Source: Paragonimus westermani
Taxonomy: Eukaryota; Platyhelminthes; Trematoda; Plagiorchiida; Troglotrematidae
DNA: 64,000 nt
Direction: 5' to 3'
Assembly (NCBI GenBank): GCA_008508345.1
Contig: QNGE01001716.1
Coordinates: forward strand, 78,728 to 142,727
A model generated the notes under the pieces. The model did no database searches, was not told the DNA's origin, and saw only the letters and a program-made list of their open reading frames with translations. The translations under genes were made by a program, and so were the position numbers. How positions within the stretch are numbered: the stretch's first letter is position 1; each line of letters opens with the position of its first letter. This document shows positions 10,861 through 23,619 of this stretch, one piece after another.

Positions 10861-12319
10861 GGTTACAACATGTAACCGAGTGAAACTGTCCAAGCTTGTT
10901 GAAACCTTGTCAATCAACTGTGTGACCGAAAGGGCTTGACAGTTTCATTACGTTTGCCTCGATACTACCAAATGGAGTCAAGGCAGCTTTAGAAGGACAT
11001 TGGTAACGTAGTTGTTTTCACTTAAACGTTGGTTTATCTCGGTTTTAAGTATTACATGTTTCTAACTAGAAAAAATGCATGAAATGGACCCATCTTCGTG
11101 CCCTTTCTGCATCGTGGATATGCAAAAGCTATAAACCTCTTTAAGAAAGCCATACCAGAAGCACTAAGTAGATCACCGTTTTCCCTATCGTCTTACGAGT
11201 ATTTTGTTACCAATCAGCTTAATATCATGGAATGGAATTTGCTAGATTCATGAGTATCCTACAATTTGGGTGCGGAGATATTTCCGGTTGTACTGAGATC
11301 GGCATAATATTAATTGTACCAACAGTCATTCACTGAAACGGTAATCGATTTGACACATCGTGGTCTTAGCTAGACGTAATCAACCTTGAGACACTGGATA
11401 TGCTTTATGTCTTGGTGAGGAGAATGGATGTGTAGTCCACAAGTGTATGACTAATGCATCTTTGTGGACAAAACGAAGGTACTGATAGGACCGCCTGCAG
11501 AGAAAGAAGAGAGCCACATCAACGCCGATTATCCTTTGGGTTCCAGTGAAGGATAGGATACTTTTCGCATGTGGTGAAAAAAGAGAGCGTAAAACGTCCC
11601 CCTAAACTCTCTGCACAAAACAGGAAACACGAACAAACGATGCAAACAACCAGTCGCTGAGATTGCTCTCAACATTCTGTCAGTTTGAGGTTTTCTCAGA
11701 GTATAATGAAGGTGTTTGTCGCAATGTGCTTAAATTTTGTTTACTTTCGTCGTTCGCAAAAGTAAAATATGCAACCTACACACAACGAACAAACAGAGAC
11801 AAACGGTAAAAAAAATATGCCTACAAACACACCAAGTGGTATGCAGTCAGAACCATAGCAACCTGATAAGTGGCTTCTGCCACTTTTGTGCACACTGTGC
11901 CCTCCGATAAGGTAAGACAAGCATTGATTTGATTGTGGAACAGTATTTTGAATGAGTTCACTAGGTCAACTTGGTGATCTGCTGTCACGAGGAATTGAAC
12001 AGCGGACGACATAGGATTTCGAGAAGTCCGTTCACCGAAGTGGGGCTGGTGCATAATCAGTTGTTTCAATCATTTCGGGACGCTCCGCCACGAGATGTGA
12101 TAGCTGTCGAACCCTACCGTTCACGTAAGCCCGGCTTCAACTGCAAGTGAACTACCACACAATGTCGGAGACAAGAGTTTGTCAAACTACCCTAACGCAT
12201 ATAGCGACTGAGGCTCTGGCGTTCAGATCTGACGGAAACAGCGCAGCCGAATGGTCGAGCTACAGTCGACTTCAGTTTGTGCGTTTTATGGTTCTCTAGA
12301 CTATCGCGTTTGACTGACA

Positions 12320-12763
12320 TTGTTTAATCCCCCGCGCATGTACAAAATGACTGTCAATAGGCTGTCACATGCTGCAATAGATATGCAATTCAGGCTATGG
12401 AAGGCCTCGTATGTCCCCATTTTGGTGTACTTCAACTGCAGCTGCCGTGACGTTTACGTTGGCAGAACTGTTCGAGTCCTGCACCTTACAATGAAGGAAC
12501 ATGTGCACAAGTAGATCAAGGATTTGATTTGTGGCGTGACCCAGCGCGACCCCACTAAACAACGCAAATCGGCTTCTTCGATCGCCAAATACCTGCTACA
12601 GACCGGTCATGTGGTCGACCCGACAAAAGCTTTCCGTGTGTTGATGCGTCGTCACAAGCCTGTCATCCTTAAGTCACACGAGGCGCTGCCTGTCATGCAT
12701 AGCAAGCCAGTTCTTTGTGTGCAAAAGCTGTTGAACTTGAACCTCCGTCTGCCAGGGTTCTGA
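12320..12763 (+). pseudogene. Penelope-like element GIY-YIG endonuclease remnant
   Basis: The C-terminal endonuclease domain of a Penelope-like retroelement, which nicks target DNA for insertion. In one frame the translation shows the LVYFNCSC segment, then VYVGRT (from 12452), the family's counterpart of the YIG motif. The spaced KEHVH and LLQTGHVVDP segments follow; these give the zinc-finger-like Cys/Cys/His/His pattern typical of the group. The C-terminal tail around LCVQKLL also matches the family. An in-frame TAG at 12512-12514 interrupts it. The reverse transcriptase that should precede it was not recognised, so the copy is truncated. Confidence 0.75.
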
Positions 12764-15700
12764 TCAATGACAGACTAGTGTATACATTGACTTGATGTAT
12801 GAATTTAATCCCTTGAAATATTTTATGAGGTTCACCGCTGTTGTGTGTGGCAACTGACGAGAATACACGGAGTGGTACTACCATGTTGCAAAACTGGTCT
12901 TCTGATTTCGTTATTCATAGTTTAACTCTATCTAGCTGCGAGAACGACGAAATGCAACCAAGTTTAGCAAGCCGTTTGTGCGCGGCTCGTAGAAAAAGGG
13001 TAAAAAATGGATTAAAATTTATCACACTTTGACAAGAAAACTACACGTTCGTGGATAACACGAAATAGACGATCTACAACAAGCACTGGGAAGGAAAATG
13101 GATGTTTTATGAAACTAGTGAAGTGAGATCTCTGCCTCCAGCTCCAAGCTGACCGAGCTTAATAACCTCCCAGCATTTTTATCTACATTTGAAGAAAACT
13201 GAAACAAACGTGAAGGTTTGGTTTTGGTGTATAATAGTACTAACGAAGCAACGCAAGTGAGCACGGACGTACTGGGAGCTTGGGCAGTGTATCTAACAAG
13301 ATGTTAGGTGGAGTAGAAACACGTGGCAAAGCAAATGATAACAGAACGCTTGGTGTATGGAAGACAGTGACTACCTAAGCACAATGCAGTTGACAGACGC
13401 GGCGCATAGTATGGCCACAGTCCAACAAACTACTCTTGTACTGGCTGAGTCACATTGTCCATGCCTGATGGGCTGGTCTTGCCAGGGTAACCTCGACAAT
13501 CGGGCAAGTGTATTCCTCATCCTGCCTGATGTATGAATCGGAGAGAAGTATTTTTGCCCACGTGTAAGCAGCAGTTTGGAAACATGACAGTACGTCTGCT
13601 TCCATTGCGACTCTCTCAGCCGGCACTTTATAAGGCTTATATATATTTTCACTATGATGGCGAGAAAACCTACAGCCCAAAAGAGTCAAGACGTCATTCT
13701 GACTGTATTTCTGACTATCTGGTAAATTTTTATAACAGGGACATTTTAAGCAATTGCCCAACAAATGTTTTTGAGATTAGCCTGGCTAGCAGGAAAATTA
13801 GAAACGGTACCGTGCACCACACAGAGGATCAATGCGGAAAGCAAACATCCTAAGATAGGGAAAAACGCGATATTTCGAGATTTTCCGGCAGTATTAACAG
13901 TACGGTTTAAGACATCATATTACTTTGGCCACGTGTAAATGGTAGCCACACGTACGATGTTCATTTAGTCTTGCACGCACCGATTAGTCGCAGCAGCTTA
14001 TTCGTGGGAAAACAGCGATGAAACGTGATTGACGTCAGAATTGATTCTGAGAGTTTTATAGAAAATTGCAGGTTAAGCAAACATATTTGTGAATCGAAAC
14101 GGCTAATTACTATAAACAACCCGCCAACCAGTGCAGACCGAACTTGGCGGCAATGTGCAACTCTGTGTCATACACAGGCGCTTGAGACATTCTGCAGTAT
14201 CGATTGCTTGCATCGGCTTACTTGACCACCAACCTCAACCCCAAAGGACGCTCCGAAGAGTCATGAGATTGGGGACATTATTATGTCTCTGATTGACACC
14301 CTGGATGCACGGCAGCGGATTAGATAGGAACAAATCACGAGGCTTCTCAACGGCATGCAACGAATTGATACGGTAGTAACCTTCACCAAAGATGGGCTAA
14401 GTGGGCACCAATGTATACGAGGACCTAAATTTTGAAGGAGAAAAGTCACAGTTACCATAGGTAACTAGAAGGGGAGTTGACTGATATAACAGTAATTGTG
14501 CTGTCAACTTTCTTGTCCTCGCCACACCGTGCTCACTCATTTGAAGCTATCAGGGATGTACAGGATAGCGCGAAGATCAGTAAGTCGAAAATCACCCCTA
14601 CTTAGTACCGGATACCAGGGTGATTGATACTAAGCACTGAATAGTTGCGCCTTACAGTACAGCAATTCGATAATGAAAACCATGCAATCGTCAGGGTTGA
14701 TCCGTGTGAGTAGGACATTGCAAACCAGTATGACATATCTTAACATGAGAGCATTGCCATTGATTGCAAATCACGGAGCCTTTTACCAAAACATGTGCAT
14801 CTCATTGAAACGTGGCTGAAAGTTGGTAGCACCTGCATCGCTCACCCCATTCTGTCTTGGGAGTTATCATGTTCCTAATATATTGTCCCCAAGAATACGG
14901 TCTACGTCATGTATCATTTAGCGCTAGATCAATCCTAATTGCATCTGAGGCAATAGCTGTGCAATAGCTGTGGAAAACACGAGATACACCCCATGTATCT
15001 ATTTGCATTAATCATTAATAATGAGTAACCGTAGACACCATTTCTGTGGTCGACCATAATTTGCCGGATGGAAAACTGAACTAGTAATCTACGGGGGGGG
15101 AACAGTTAAGAAACTGGATAACCCAAGTGTTCAGGTCTTTATATTCCACGGTGAAGCAAGTTCGGTACCGAGGGGTCATAAATACTGAAGCGGATGATGA
15201 AATGTCACCAGGGGAGCAAAAAAGCAATGCGAACAGCGATTAGTCAAAGTAAACCCCAGTCGCAAACAAAAATACTTATAAGCGTGATCAAAACAGCCGT
15301 TTTTATAACAAATGGACCACTGACAATTTAGACCGGGAAACTTCGCTATTGTAAGAGTTCACTCAAATAACCCATGGTCGATTTGGCTCACGTTCTGTCT
15401 CACTGCGGATTGTAAAAGCTTTACCACCTAGGCGATTCTGTGTACTGATCACCGTACAAAGTAACTTGGTGTTTTGGGTTCTTAGTGGGCAAGGCGTGCA
15501 CCCATGATCGACTAGTGAACTCAGAATGATGCATGCCTGACGATAAACAGCAGAAATGTTTCAACTCCCGCCGAACTGCCATTCTGTTACTTCGAACCAC
15601 CGGTAGGTGATGTGAATTGACAAGTATCTTCTCGCTGAACGATTGTTTGCGTGATGAAGAACGAGCAAAGCCAGCCGCTGATAGTGAAACATGCACCAAT

Positions 15701-18700
15701 AAGGTGAAAATGTTCGGTGAGTAACATACGGGCAAGTCAATGGGCTAAGGAGCGAAGCTGACAGATGATCTACTTCACGGATGCCAAACTCATTGAGATG
15801 ACGGTAAGTCTCCAGGTTAATCGCAGACAAAACCCGTATCAATGGAGCTATATGGTAACAAATTCAACTGTACGTCTGCCAATAACATGTTCGGGCAAAT
15901 TAGTCTACCCATCGGGAACACTAATAAATCCATAAATGAATTCCAGACAACAGAACGATTCAGTCCAAACCTCACCGTTCTACTATGGAACCCTCTAATG
16001 ACCGAATGCTCTGTCACAGTGTAAACATACAAATGCTGTTAGGATTCCATTATTATACTTCGACAATATCCCCGAAGGTTCTGCTAGAATGTCATCCGCA
16101 AACCGATCATGTTGCTCCAAACAGGTGTGTTTATACGCTGACTTGTACACCTAGAAGCTGGAATATTAAGTTTTTGACTAGCCAGGACAAACAACCATCA
16201 TCATCATCTGTGAAAAATCCAAAGGTTAGTTATTCTTGAGAAATCATTCCGAGGTTAGAAACGATCCATTAAAATTCCAGGAACCCGTTAAATCAGCATA
16301 CTAAGAAACAACGGAAATCGGATCAGATCCTTAAAGTTATCGAAGATTAATCGAATACCTGATTGATAACGTGAACTGAGAATCGCTTATTGGCGTTCTC
16401 AACAGCAGAAACATCAGTGGTCGATAATGATACGTTACTAGCACACAACTATCTAACAATGGACGTAAAAAGGTAGAACGAATCACCCTATTAGTATAAG
16501 AAGAAAAAAAGATACATGGTTGAAAAGGGAGTTGAGACAAAAATTTGTTAAGACGGTAGAGAGTAACAGCTAGATGCCTCATTACAATACCTACTCACAT
16601 TTATCACCTCCGATTCACAGCAAGAGAACAGCGAGTTTCCAACTATCGAGTTCAATGGTTCACCAAAACGTCTGCAAGCAAAATTTGAGTGCGCCATTTA
16701 GTCTTTATGCCATAGAAAGAAAATCACCTGCAGTTTCTAAATTGCTGTTAGCTGCTTCGATTTCTAGTAATCAATTCATTACTTGGTATACCATGCCAAT
16801 GGACTGGAGGATCGATAACGAGTGCATGGCGCAGTAAGCCGAGGTCTGGCACATTTAATAGAAGACTTGATCACATCTACATAAGCGTTTGGAGGTGGGT
16901 GATAAGTAAGCTACTCTGATACTCCTAACCACTTCGTTGATGCTGCTGGATGTATGCAAATGAACGAACACATACAAGATGGAAGATCTGTACGAGTTTC
17001 AACTCGTTGAAAGCAAACAACTACGTTTTATAGCCACACACTAAAACTTATCTCCAAAGCCAACCCGTCGGCGAAGACTGGAGAGAGGTTAAAAATATGG
17101 GTTCCAGAGTGGTTACGTATACTTTCACCGATAACAGATCATCAGGTGCTTCGCAGGTTCACACCAGGAGTAACTATTCAGTGTAAGGAAATGTGCAATT
17201 TTGTGCGCAACATAAGCTATCGTGGTTACACTTTCCAACGGAAACTGACACTGGCTGCAACACAGAAGTTCACATGACGAGTATCTTTTCGGCATTTAGG
17301 CAGAAGTTTAACCTGCCATCCGCTCACACTGACTCATGGCGTCTAAAAACAACGAAAACATAAAACTATGATTACAGTTGACCAAGAAGCCACCGTTCCG
17401 TTTTTATTGAAACGAAACTGAACGAAAGTCATAGCTACCCGACCACAAATTACGGTCCCCCTCGCACGATCAATACACGTTACGGATTGCAGCTCATACA
17501 TAGAATCAATTCACTGCATAACATAAAATGAGACACGAAATATAATTTTTCACCAATCAGTCAATATTTCCGAAGCATGGTTACTGCAGTGGCTGTACTG
17601 AAGCGATACCATACACCATGTGAGTACCGATTAAAACATGAGCAAAATGAGTTTAGACGTGAAGAGAAACGGCCCCAGCCAAATCAATAAATCAGTATTG
17701 ACCCAGTCTAACGCAGATGACGAAAGACTAAAACGAAATAGTAAGCCACGCACGTACACAGACCAGTGTTAAATGAGACGTTCAGTAAAATTATTGAATG
17801 ACCTTAGAAGCTTCAATCCTTAAGTGACGTCGAGAGCACATCAAGTCGCCATATCTTTGGTTTGAACAACCCGCTCACGAACCCAATTTGTATGAGGGCG
17901 AGCAGCCGGTACCGAGATACAGCACGCTATCATACATTTTGGAAGATATGTCGTGTTATGTATTTGCATGTGCGTTTTGAACGTACATTCTGCCTATAGA
18001 CCCTCAAAAGAAAACAACTTGAAAAATACAACAACAACCTGAGTCCAGCAATTTAAATGTCCACCAAGTTCAACCAGTGATGAATGTACTTGTGTAGGGA
18101 AGGGCGGTAGTTATGGCAACTTATATACGGTTGACAATACGCCATGACGACCGGTTCGGCATGGGCAGAAGATTCATGGAGAACTCACTTGAGTTAGTGA
18201 GAAGCCCAGAACTGAGACGAAAAATCCAGAGTGAACATAGTGCAAGAGGCTTGTTTGAATGAGTGGATGAGCGACCTAAAAGAAACGAGTCAACAAAAAT
18301 GAAAAAGCATGTAAAAAGACGTGCACATGAGAGAAGAAATAACCCAAAAATTCCGGTCCAATCAAGGAAAGAAACATGGGCCACTGTGGCGATGAACAAT
18401 AACTGACAATTAGTATGTACGTTTAATAGTTGTTCGTGGTGAGTTAAACAACAGAACACTTCTGTCTCGGAGAACAATGAGCTAGCGTGCACCTGTGATA
18501 CGGAGCTGCCAAAAGTCATGTCTAGATTGACTCTGGGTCGGCCAGAAACCAAATCAACCTTTCAGTACCGCTAGTTGAATACAGGATACAAAACAATGTA
18601 TGTGGTGACGGCGAAGACGGAAAATTATCACAAGTATCAGGATGCCAAATGGGTTTGATTTCGCCTTTCTGTTATACGTATCTCCTACGGCTTTTTTTGA

Positions 18701-21700
18701 AACAAGTATTGTTGGTGTCATACACCCACGGCTGTAGGCCTAACTAGCCAAGCACCAAAAGGTCCCAACCGTCTAAGATGTCACGCACACTTAGAACCCG
18801 AAAACGGAGAGATGCAGTTTCCCTAGCCCAAATTAGCAGCTGACAGGAGCTAGCCCAACTTGTCCCTTCTGGCGTTTGGTTACAACAGAACTGATAGATG
18901 GAACTGCCAGATTACGATAAGGTTACAAGCGTGTACTAAAAATAATGTGTAGATGATGCTCTACGTGTTCAAGCAAATCTGGGTTTCGCATCTGAGACGG
19001 AGCGATTAGTTCAATCTAGAAATAATCATGACCTATTTACGTCGCATTAGATCAGGCTCAAAATGCAATGGTATATGACGTCGACTTTAATCACTTAGTA
19101 GTATATATGATTACTTGTTTATATAAACAAGAACGTGAATGGAAAGCATTGAACAAGTTAAGTTTTAGGAGACCAGAACCGATGAAGTTGTCAGAATTGC
19201 CAGAGACCGGTACAGCATTTCCCTTTCGAAGTCGAAACAGTACAGGCCTCGCGAGTTGGTTGAATTTCAATGTGGTAAGATAGGAGAGTCACTCAATTCA
19301 GGATTCGTACACTCTGTCTCCAGATAGCTAACGAACACAAGCTATGAGATATAAATCAGAAACAAGGAAGGGACTATGAAGACGAAGATGGTAAAATGTT
19401 TTTTTTGTCTTGTCAGTCTGCTTTGGGCAGCTACTACAGTTCGGGCTACTTAGCCATTCTGAGTCGGGAGGAATTATTTGGCATAAGTTTGTGTGGCCAA
19501 CGCACATTCTTACTGTAATGAGGTGTGAACACTGTGCATGCACTAGGAACACCATCTAGACGCAGTCCACCTTCATTGACTCAAACGAGTAGTTGGAATT
19601 CAATAACAGGACGGAGTTCCGAACGAAAACTTCAAACATGATACAAGTGCTTCACTTATGTTGTCTTTGCTTCTTCAAAGACGATTGTGTTGGCTGCGAC
19701 ATGTGACCCAACCGGTAAAAAGGCGAATACCTAAGGATATACTCTGAGGTGAACCCGACACTGAGTCCACACACCAGTAAAATCGAATTGCGTTACAAAG
19801 ATGCATGTAAACTTGGTACAAATGCTGGTGATGTAAGTATCACATTTTGAGAAGTGGCGGCAGCAGACCACATCAATCGAAGTACGATTGTGAAGTCAAG
19901 CTTGCCGAACAGAATCATCTATAGCCATGAAAAACGAAGGAACGGAAGACTTCCTCTTCTTCCTCCCCCCTTCCTTCCTTAACGTCGGTATCATCAAAAT
20001 ATTAACAATAATAATTCGGCATCCGTTTATCCGCTGCTTAACTAGGTAAGTTCATTTCTCGAACAACTACTGACTACAGTCTGATGAAACGGTTCATTTG
20101 GAACTTGAAACAACAAACAGCTGATTATCTATTGATTGTGACAACCACGAGATGAATGGCATTGAACCCCACACTGAAATAACTAATGACAATTGCCAAA
20201 TCTTGCGGGCTCATGGATACGTGTTCATAACTAGGCGTGATATAAGTGCGATTCGTATCGTAAATAAATTTGAAAGCGAACAGAAAGCAAACAAATCATA
20301 ACTTCCAATCAGGCACAAAGATTTTACTGGATAAATCGTAAACAGGTCGATCTAGCAATTTAAGGCAAATGGTGCTTTTGTTTGAGGATTCCAAAAGTGG
20401 AAGGTTTTGACTGTTCAGTCTGCATATTCAGGAAATATAAACAAACTAGGGGCGCTGTCATTGCAGAACCATAATCGAGAATCGGTGATTAGCATATATC
20501 GTCAAACAAATCAGTCTAGGTATTGAAGTCAAGATATGGTTCTGTGTGACACCAAATGTCTTCTGAAAAAGAGCCGAAAGTTACTGTTTACCAGTGCCCA
20601 AGTACCTTTCTGAAACCGATTAATGTAAATGGCGTATCGTTCATGGAAGCCCGTTCAAATTTTACACGGCTCTCTCACAATTATTCGGGCATCTACGGCT
20701 GGTATTATGGAAACCATCCAGTATAAACATACGCCCCCAGATAAACAAAATAGGCAGGATAGCGTGCACCTCTCAACCCATACAGGTAGGACAAACATTT
20801 CATTTCGGATACACCGCCTTTACTCGGACCTGCCGTACTTTTACGGACGTGCACTAGCAGAGCTTTCAGGTGCTCAGAGTGAACAAAACAGTTTGCTGTT
20901 GCTATGGTCGTCAATGTAAACACTGTTCACGTGATTTTCGATGAAAATTGGTCGTTAATTTAATTAGTATTCCTCACCTGTTTCCACGTTACTTTCACTC
21001 GACTACCCTATCTCGGAAACGACAGTAATTCTGCCTGTGACGCACATCTCCTTACAATCAGTCTACTCTAGCCATGAAGACCGGTGACTTGTTCAAGGAA
21101 GACCAATGTACCTCTTTCCAGTTTACCAGATATTTGTATACGCATGAACGAAACCACCATCATCTTGTGCTGTGGGATTACCCGTGACACCCATCCAACT
21201 TTCTGAAACGGAATAATGGCTCATCATTCCGCATTTCACATTTCGGTGGACCATCAATTACTTTGTTGTTTGTCGACCAGTGTTTTGAGTTCGATGGTAT
21301 TGTGTTGAGTGGGGTGAACGGATATAGATCCAATGCGTGAACATATGAGGAATGTTGACTGAGTGATTTGGCCTTATTCATTAAGGACCACGTAAATTAT
21401 GTTTATCGGTACGCGTACAAGGTCAATTTGTTTCACCCACTGTAGGTAAGTGTTTACGCAGCCAGTGCATATACGCAGAAGTATAAGACATCTTAGAAAG
21501 GACAGTACGGTTGACACGAAATGTCACATTCGGATCTGTGCCATCTGAGTGTTACAAACCAACTTGTTCGCTCATTTAGCCGACAGGTTAGTGAAAAACG
21601 GACGAGGCATTTACGGTGGTGACTGAACATAAGCTTGCGCACGCAAAAAACTAGTGTGTACACACATATTTTAGCTGTGTTCGCTTTCTTGTGGTCAATT

Positions 21701-22990
21701 GCGTATTACTGCAATATAATGTTAGTAACGTTTGTATTACGCGAACATACAACAGCGTGCTAACAGTAAGGGTTCAGATCTGCAGAAATTCAGTTCAGTT
21801 TAAGCAGGGATACCTAAACGAGTGCTCAGCTGTTCGCTAGTCACTGGTCCAGAGTCCAATGAACGCACAGCCGAAACGATCAATAGATGGTGATGAAGGC
21901 GAGGCCAGGAAACACATCCATGAAGGCAAGCATCAACAGGATTGTCTCAACGTCAGTAAATATTACGAACTCACGGTACGAGAAACAGATTGTTGATAGT
22001 AAACACTCAGAAATAGTAGAAGTCCGGCAAACCCTTCGTGTTAAGTAACATGAATCCTAACTCTGAGAAGTAGTGCCAGCATACTCTGTTCACTCTCGCT
22101 TGGAAAACAACTTCACCAGTAAATTATTTGGCGGTGTGAGGTCGCAGTGAAAGGAGAAGAAAAAACCGGGCAAGAACAGTCTTCAGAAACCGATTGCTTT
22201 TGAGAGTAGAGACCGCCGTACGTTCAGAAAAGCCTCAAAGTAAATCGTAAAACGCAATCAGGAAATGGTCACTTTTGTTTTAAGGCTTGAAAGAAGTGCA
22301 AAATTTAAAAGTTGTAAACCATCGACTGTGTCCCACCTGTTTCGATGTACGATAAGTCTGGGAATGTAAGAAGGAATGTGCGGCTTGAAAAATGGTACTC
22401 CTTCGAATGGTATGAGTCAAATCCTTTTGCCATTACGCAATGAACTAAACGAACAGTTCCCACACAACTAACTCTCAAGGGCCGTGTGAAAACTTCTGAG
22501 GACCATTCAAAGATAACCGATGCTAAGCCATCGAATCTAAACTAATAGTCGTTCTGCGTAAGATTACGGTGCATATGTATGAGAAGAAAGCAACTGAACA
22601 AGCCGATCAACCATAAAGAGAACTCTTTTTTTCTCGCTGTACTCTTTTATGCAGTGTACTTACTGTACAATAAACTATTCGAGCTTTCATACCTATTTTC
22701 CATGCGTACGTCACACATTTAATCGCTCCAACATGCCTATAAAAAGATCATTCAAATGACTTATATACGCCTTTGTCCCCATGAGGAAAAATCAAACAAC
22801 ACTTACATGAATTTGTAGGATTTATCAATCGGAATTTTTAGGTAGCTAGACAGTCACGGTAAAGTGAAACTGTGACACCACCAAAAGTAAAAAGCCTTTG
22901 GTGTATGTGCATGTACGAATAGAAACAGATGACAGTCAATCTTGAAAACCAATTAGAAGAGAATACAGCTATAGACAACAAGTGTTTAAC
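12764..22990. other. No gene recognised; probably downstream part or intron of the FHIP-like gene
   Basis: About 10 kb with only short frames. The longest, a minus-strand frame of 143 codons at 18121-18552, and overlapping frames at 13371-13853 and 15421-15842, show no domain or splice-bounded exon that I recognise. C-terminal exons of the FHIP-like gene are expected in this direction, but I could not identify them. Confidence 0.45.
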
Positions 22991-23080
22991 CTGAGAAATA
23001 AAACCATTTTCCACATAAGGTCCCTGATCGGTAGCCAGTGGACTCAACGTAATCATAGCCAATTCAACTTCGTTAGTGAG
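22991..23080 (-). CDS. FHIP-like gene, candidate exon 6 (YVENGF block)
   Basis: Tentative. The minus-strand frame gives SPL..DQ..YVENGF, which parallels the HPL...YI.NGFLVP segment that follows the preceding exon in FHIP/FAM160 proteins. Boundaries: acceptor AG at 23081-23082 with the exon starting CTC, and a CAG|GT donor (GT at 22990-22989). Both junctions are phase 0, matching the phase-0 end of the next exon upstream. The acceptor lacks a good pyrimidine tract, and about nine residues are extra compared with vertebrate family members, so the 5' edge may be wrong. The intron to the upstream exon is only 365 bp. Confidence 0.45.
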
Positions 23081-23445
23081 CTATCTCTTGGATATTCCAG
23101 AATGTTACACGCCTAGTCCGCCCTCCAGGGGTCAAAGAGGGGAAACGACACATGCATAACAGACAGAAAAAGTTGACTGAAAAAGATTCAGTTCAGTGTG
23201 ATCATACATTTCATCGTTTGTAAGACAAATGACTTGTTAGTGGTAGAACAACCATTGATTCACGTGACTTCGAGTGCGAACCACACCTGATGGACTAAAG
23301 TGCGTTTGTCCACGTGCGAGCGACTAACCTACACTTGAGTCGTTTGGTTGTTTGGTAAACTAGTTGACACAGCTGGGATGATAAGGCATCGAGGAAAATG
23401 CACACGTTTCATCCTCTTAGAACAATCCACACGAAGCAAACATAC

Positions 23446-23619
23446 CTCTAGAACAGACTGACAAAAATCCAGAGCGTTCAAGAACTCGCTGAATTTCGGA
23501 GAACGACTTTCTTGTTCATCCAATGCTTGCATCAAGGTGGGCCATTCTTCAGGTAAGTTAGTTGTCACCAAACGTCGTGGAAGCTCTGCGTACAGTGTGG
23601 CAAGACCAGTGGCCAGTAC
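23446..23619 (-). CDS. FHIP-like gene, exon 5
   Basis: 58 codons on the minus strand, bounded by an AG acceptor (23621-23620) and a GAG|GTATGT donor (GT at 23445-23444). Both are phase 0. The peptide begins VLATGLATLYAELPRRL and ends LNALDFCQSVLE. These match the conserved LATGL..LY..LP and SLEFCNAV segments that directly follow the CP residues ending the preceding exon in FHIP/FAM160 proteins. Phase and homology continue without a gap from the exon at 29431-30024, across a 5.8-kb intron. Confidence 0.85.

Larger units (their letters stand above)
8042..12319. other. No gene; repeat-like, unclassified DNA
   Basis: Two overlapping plus-strand frames at 8334-8740 (about 131-133 codons) cover a low-complexity C-rich patch and have no domain. 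A segment near 8760-8890 resembles one near 10720-10860, suggesting diverged copies of an unnamed repeat. Nothing else was recognised before the Penelope fragment. Confidence 0.5.

Noticed and set aside
18121..18552. 143-codon minus-strand open frame, considered as a FHIP C-terminal exon
   Set aside because: No resemblance to the expected family blocks and no convincing splice pair.
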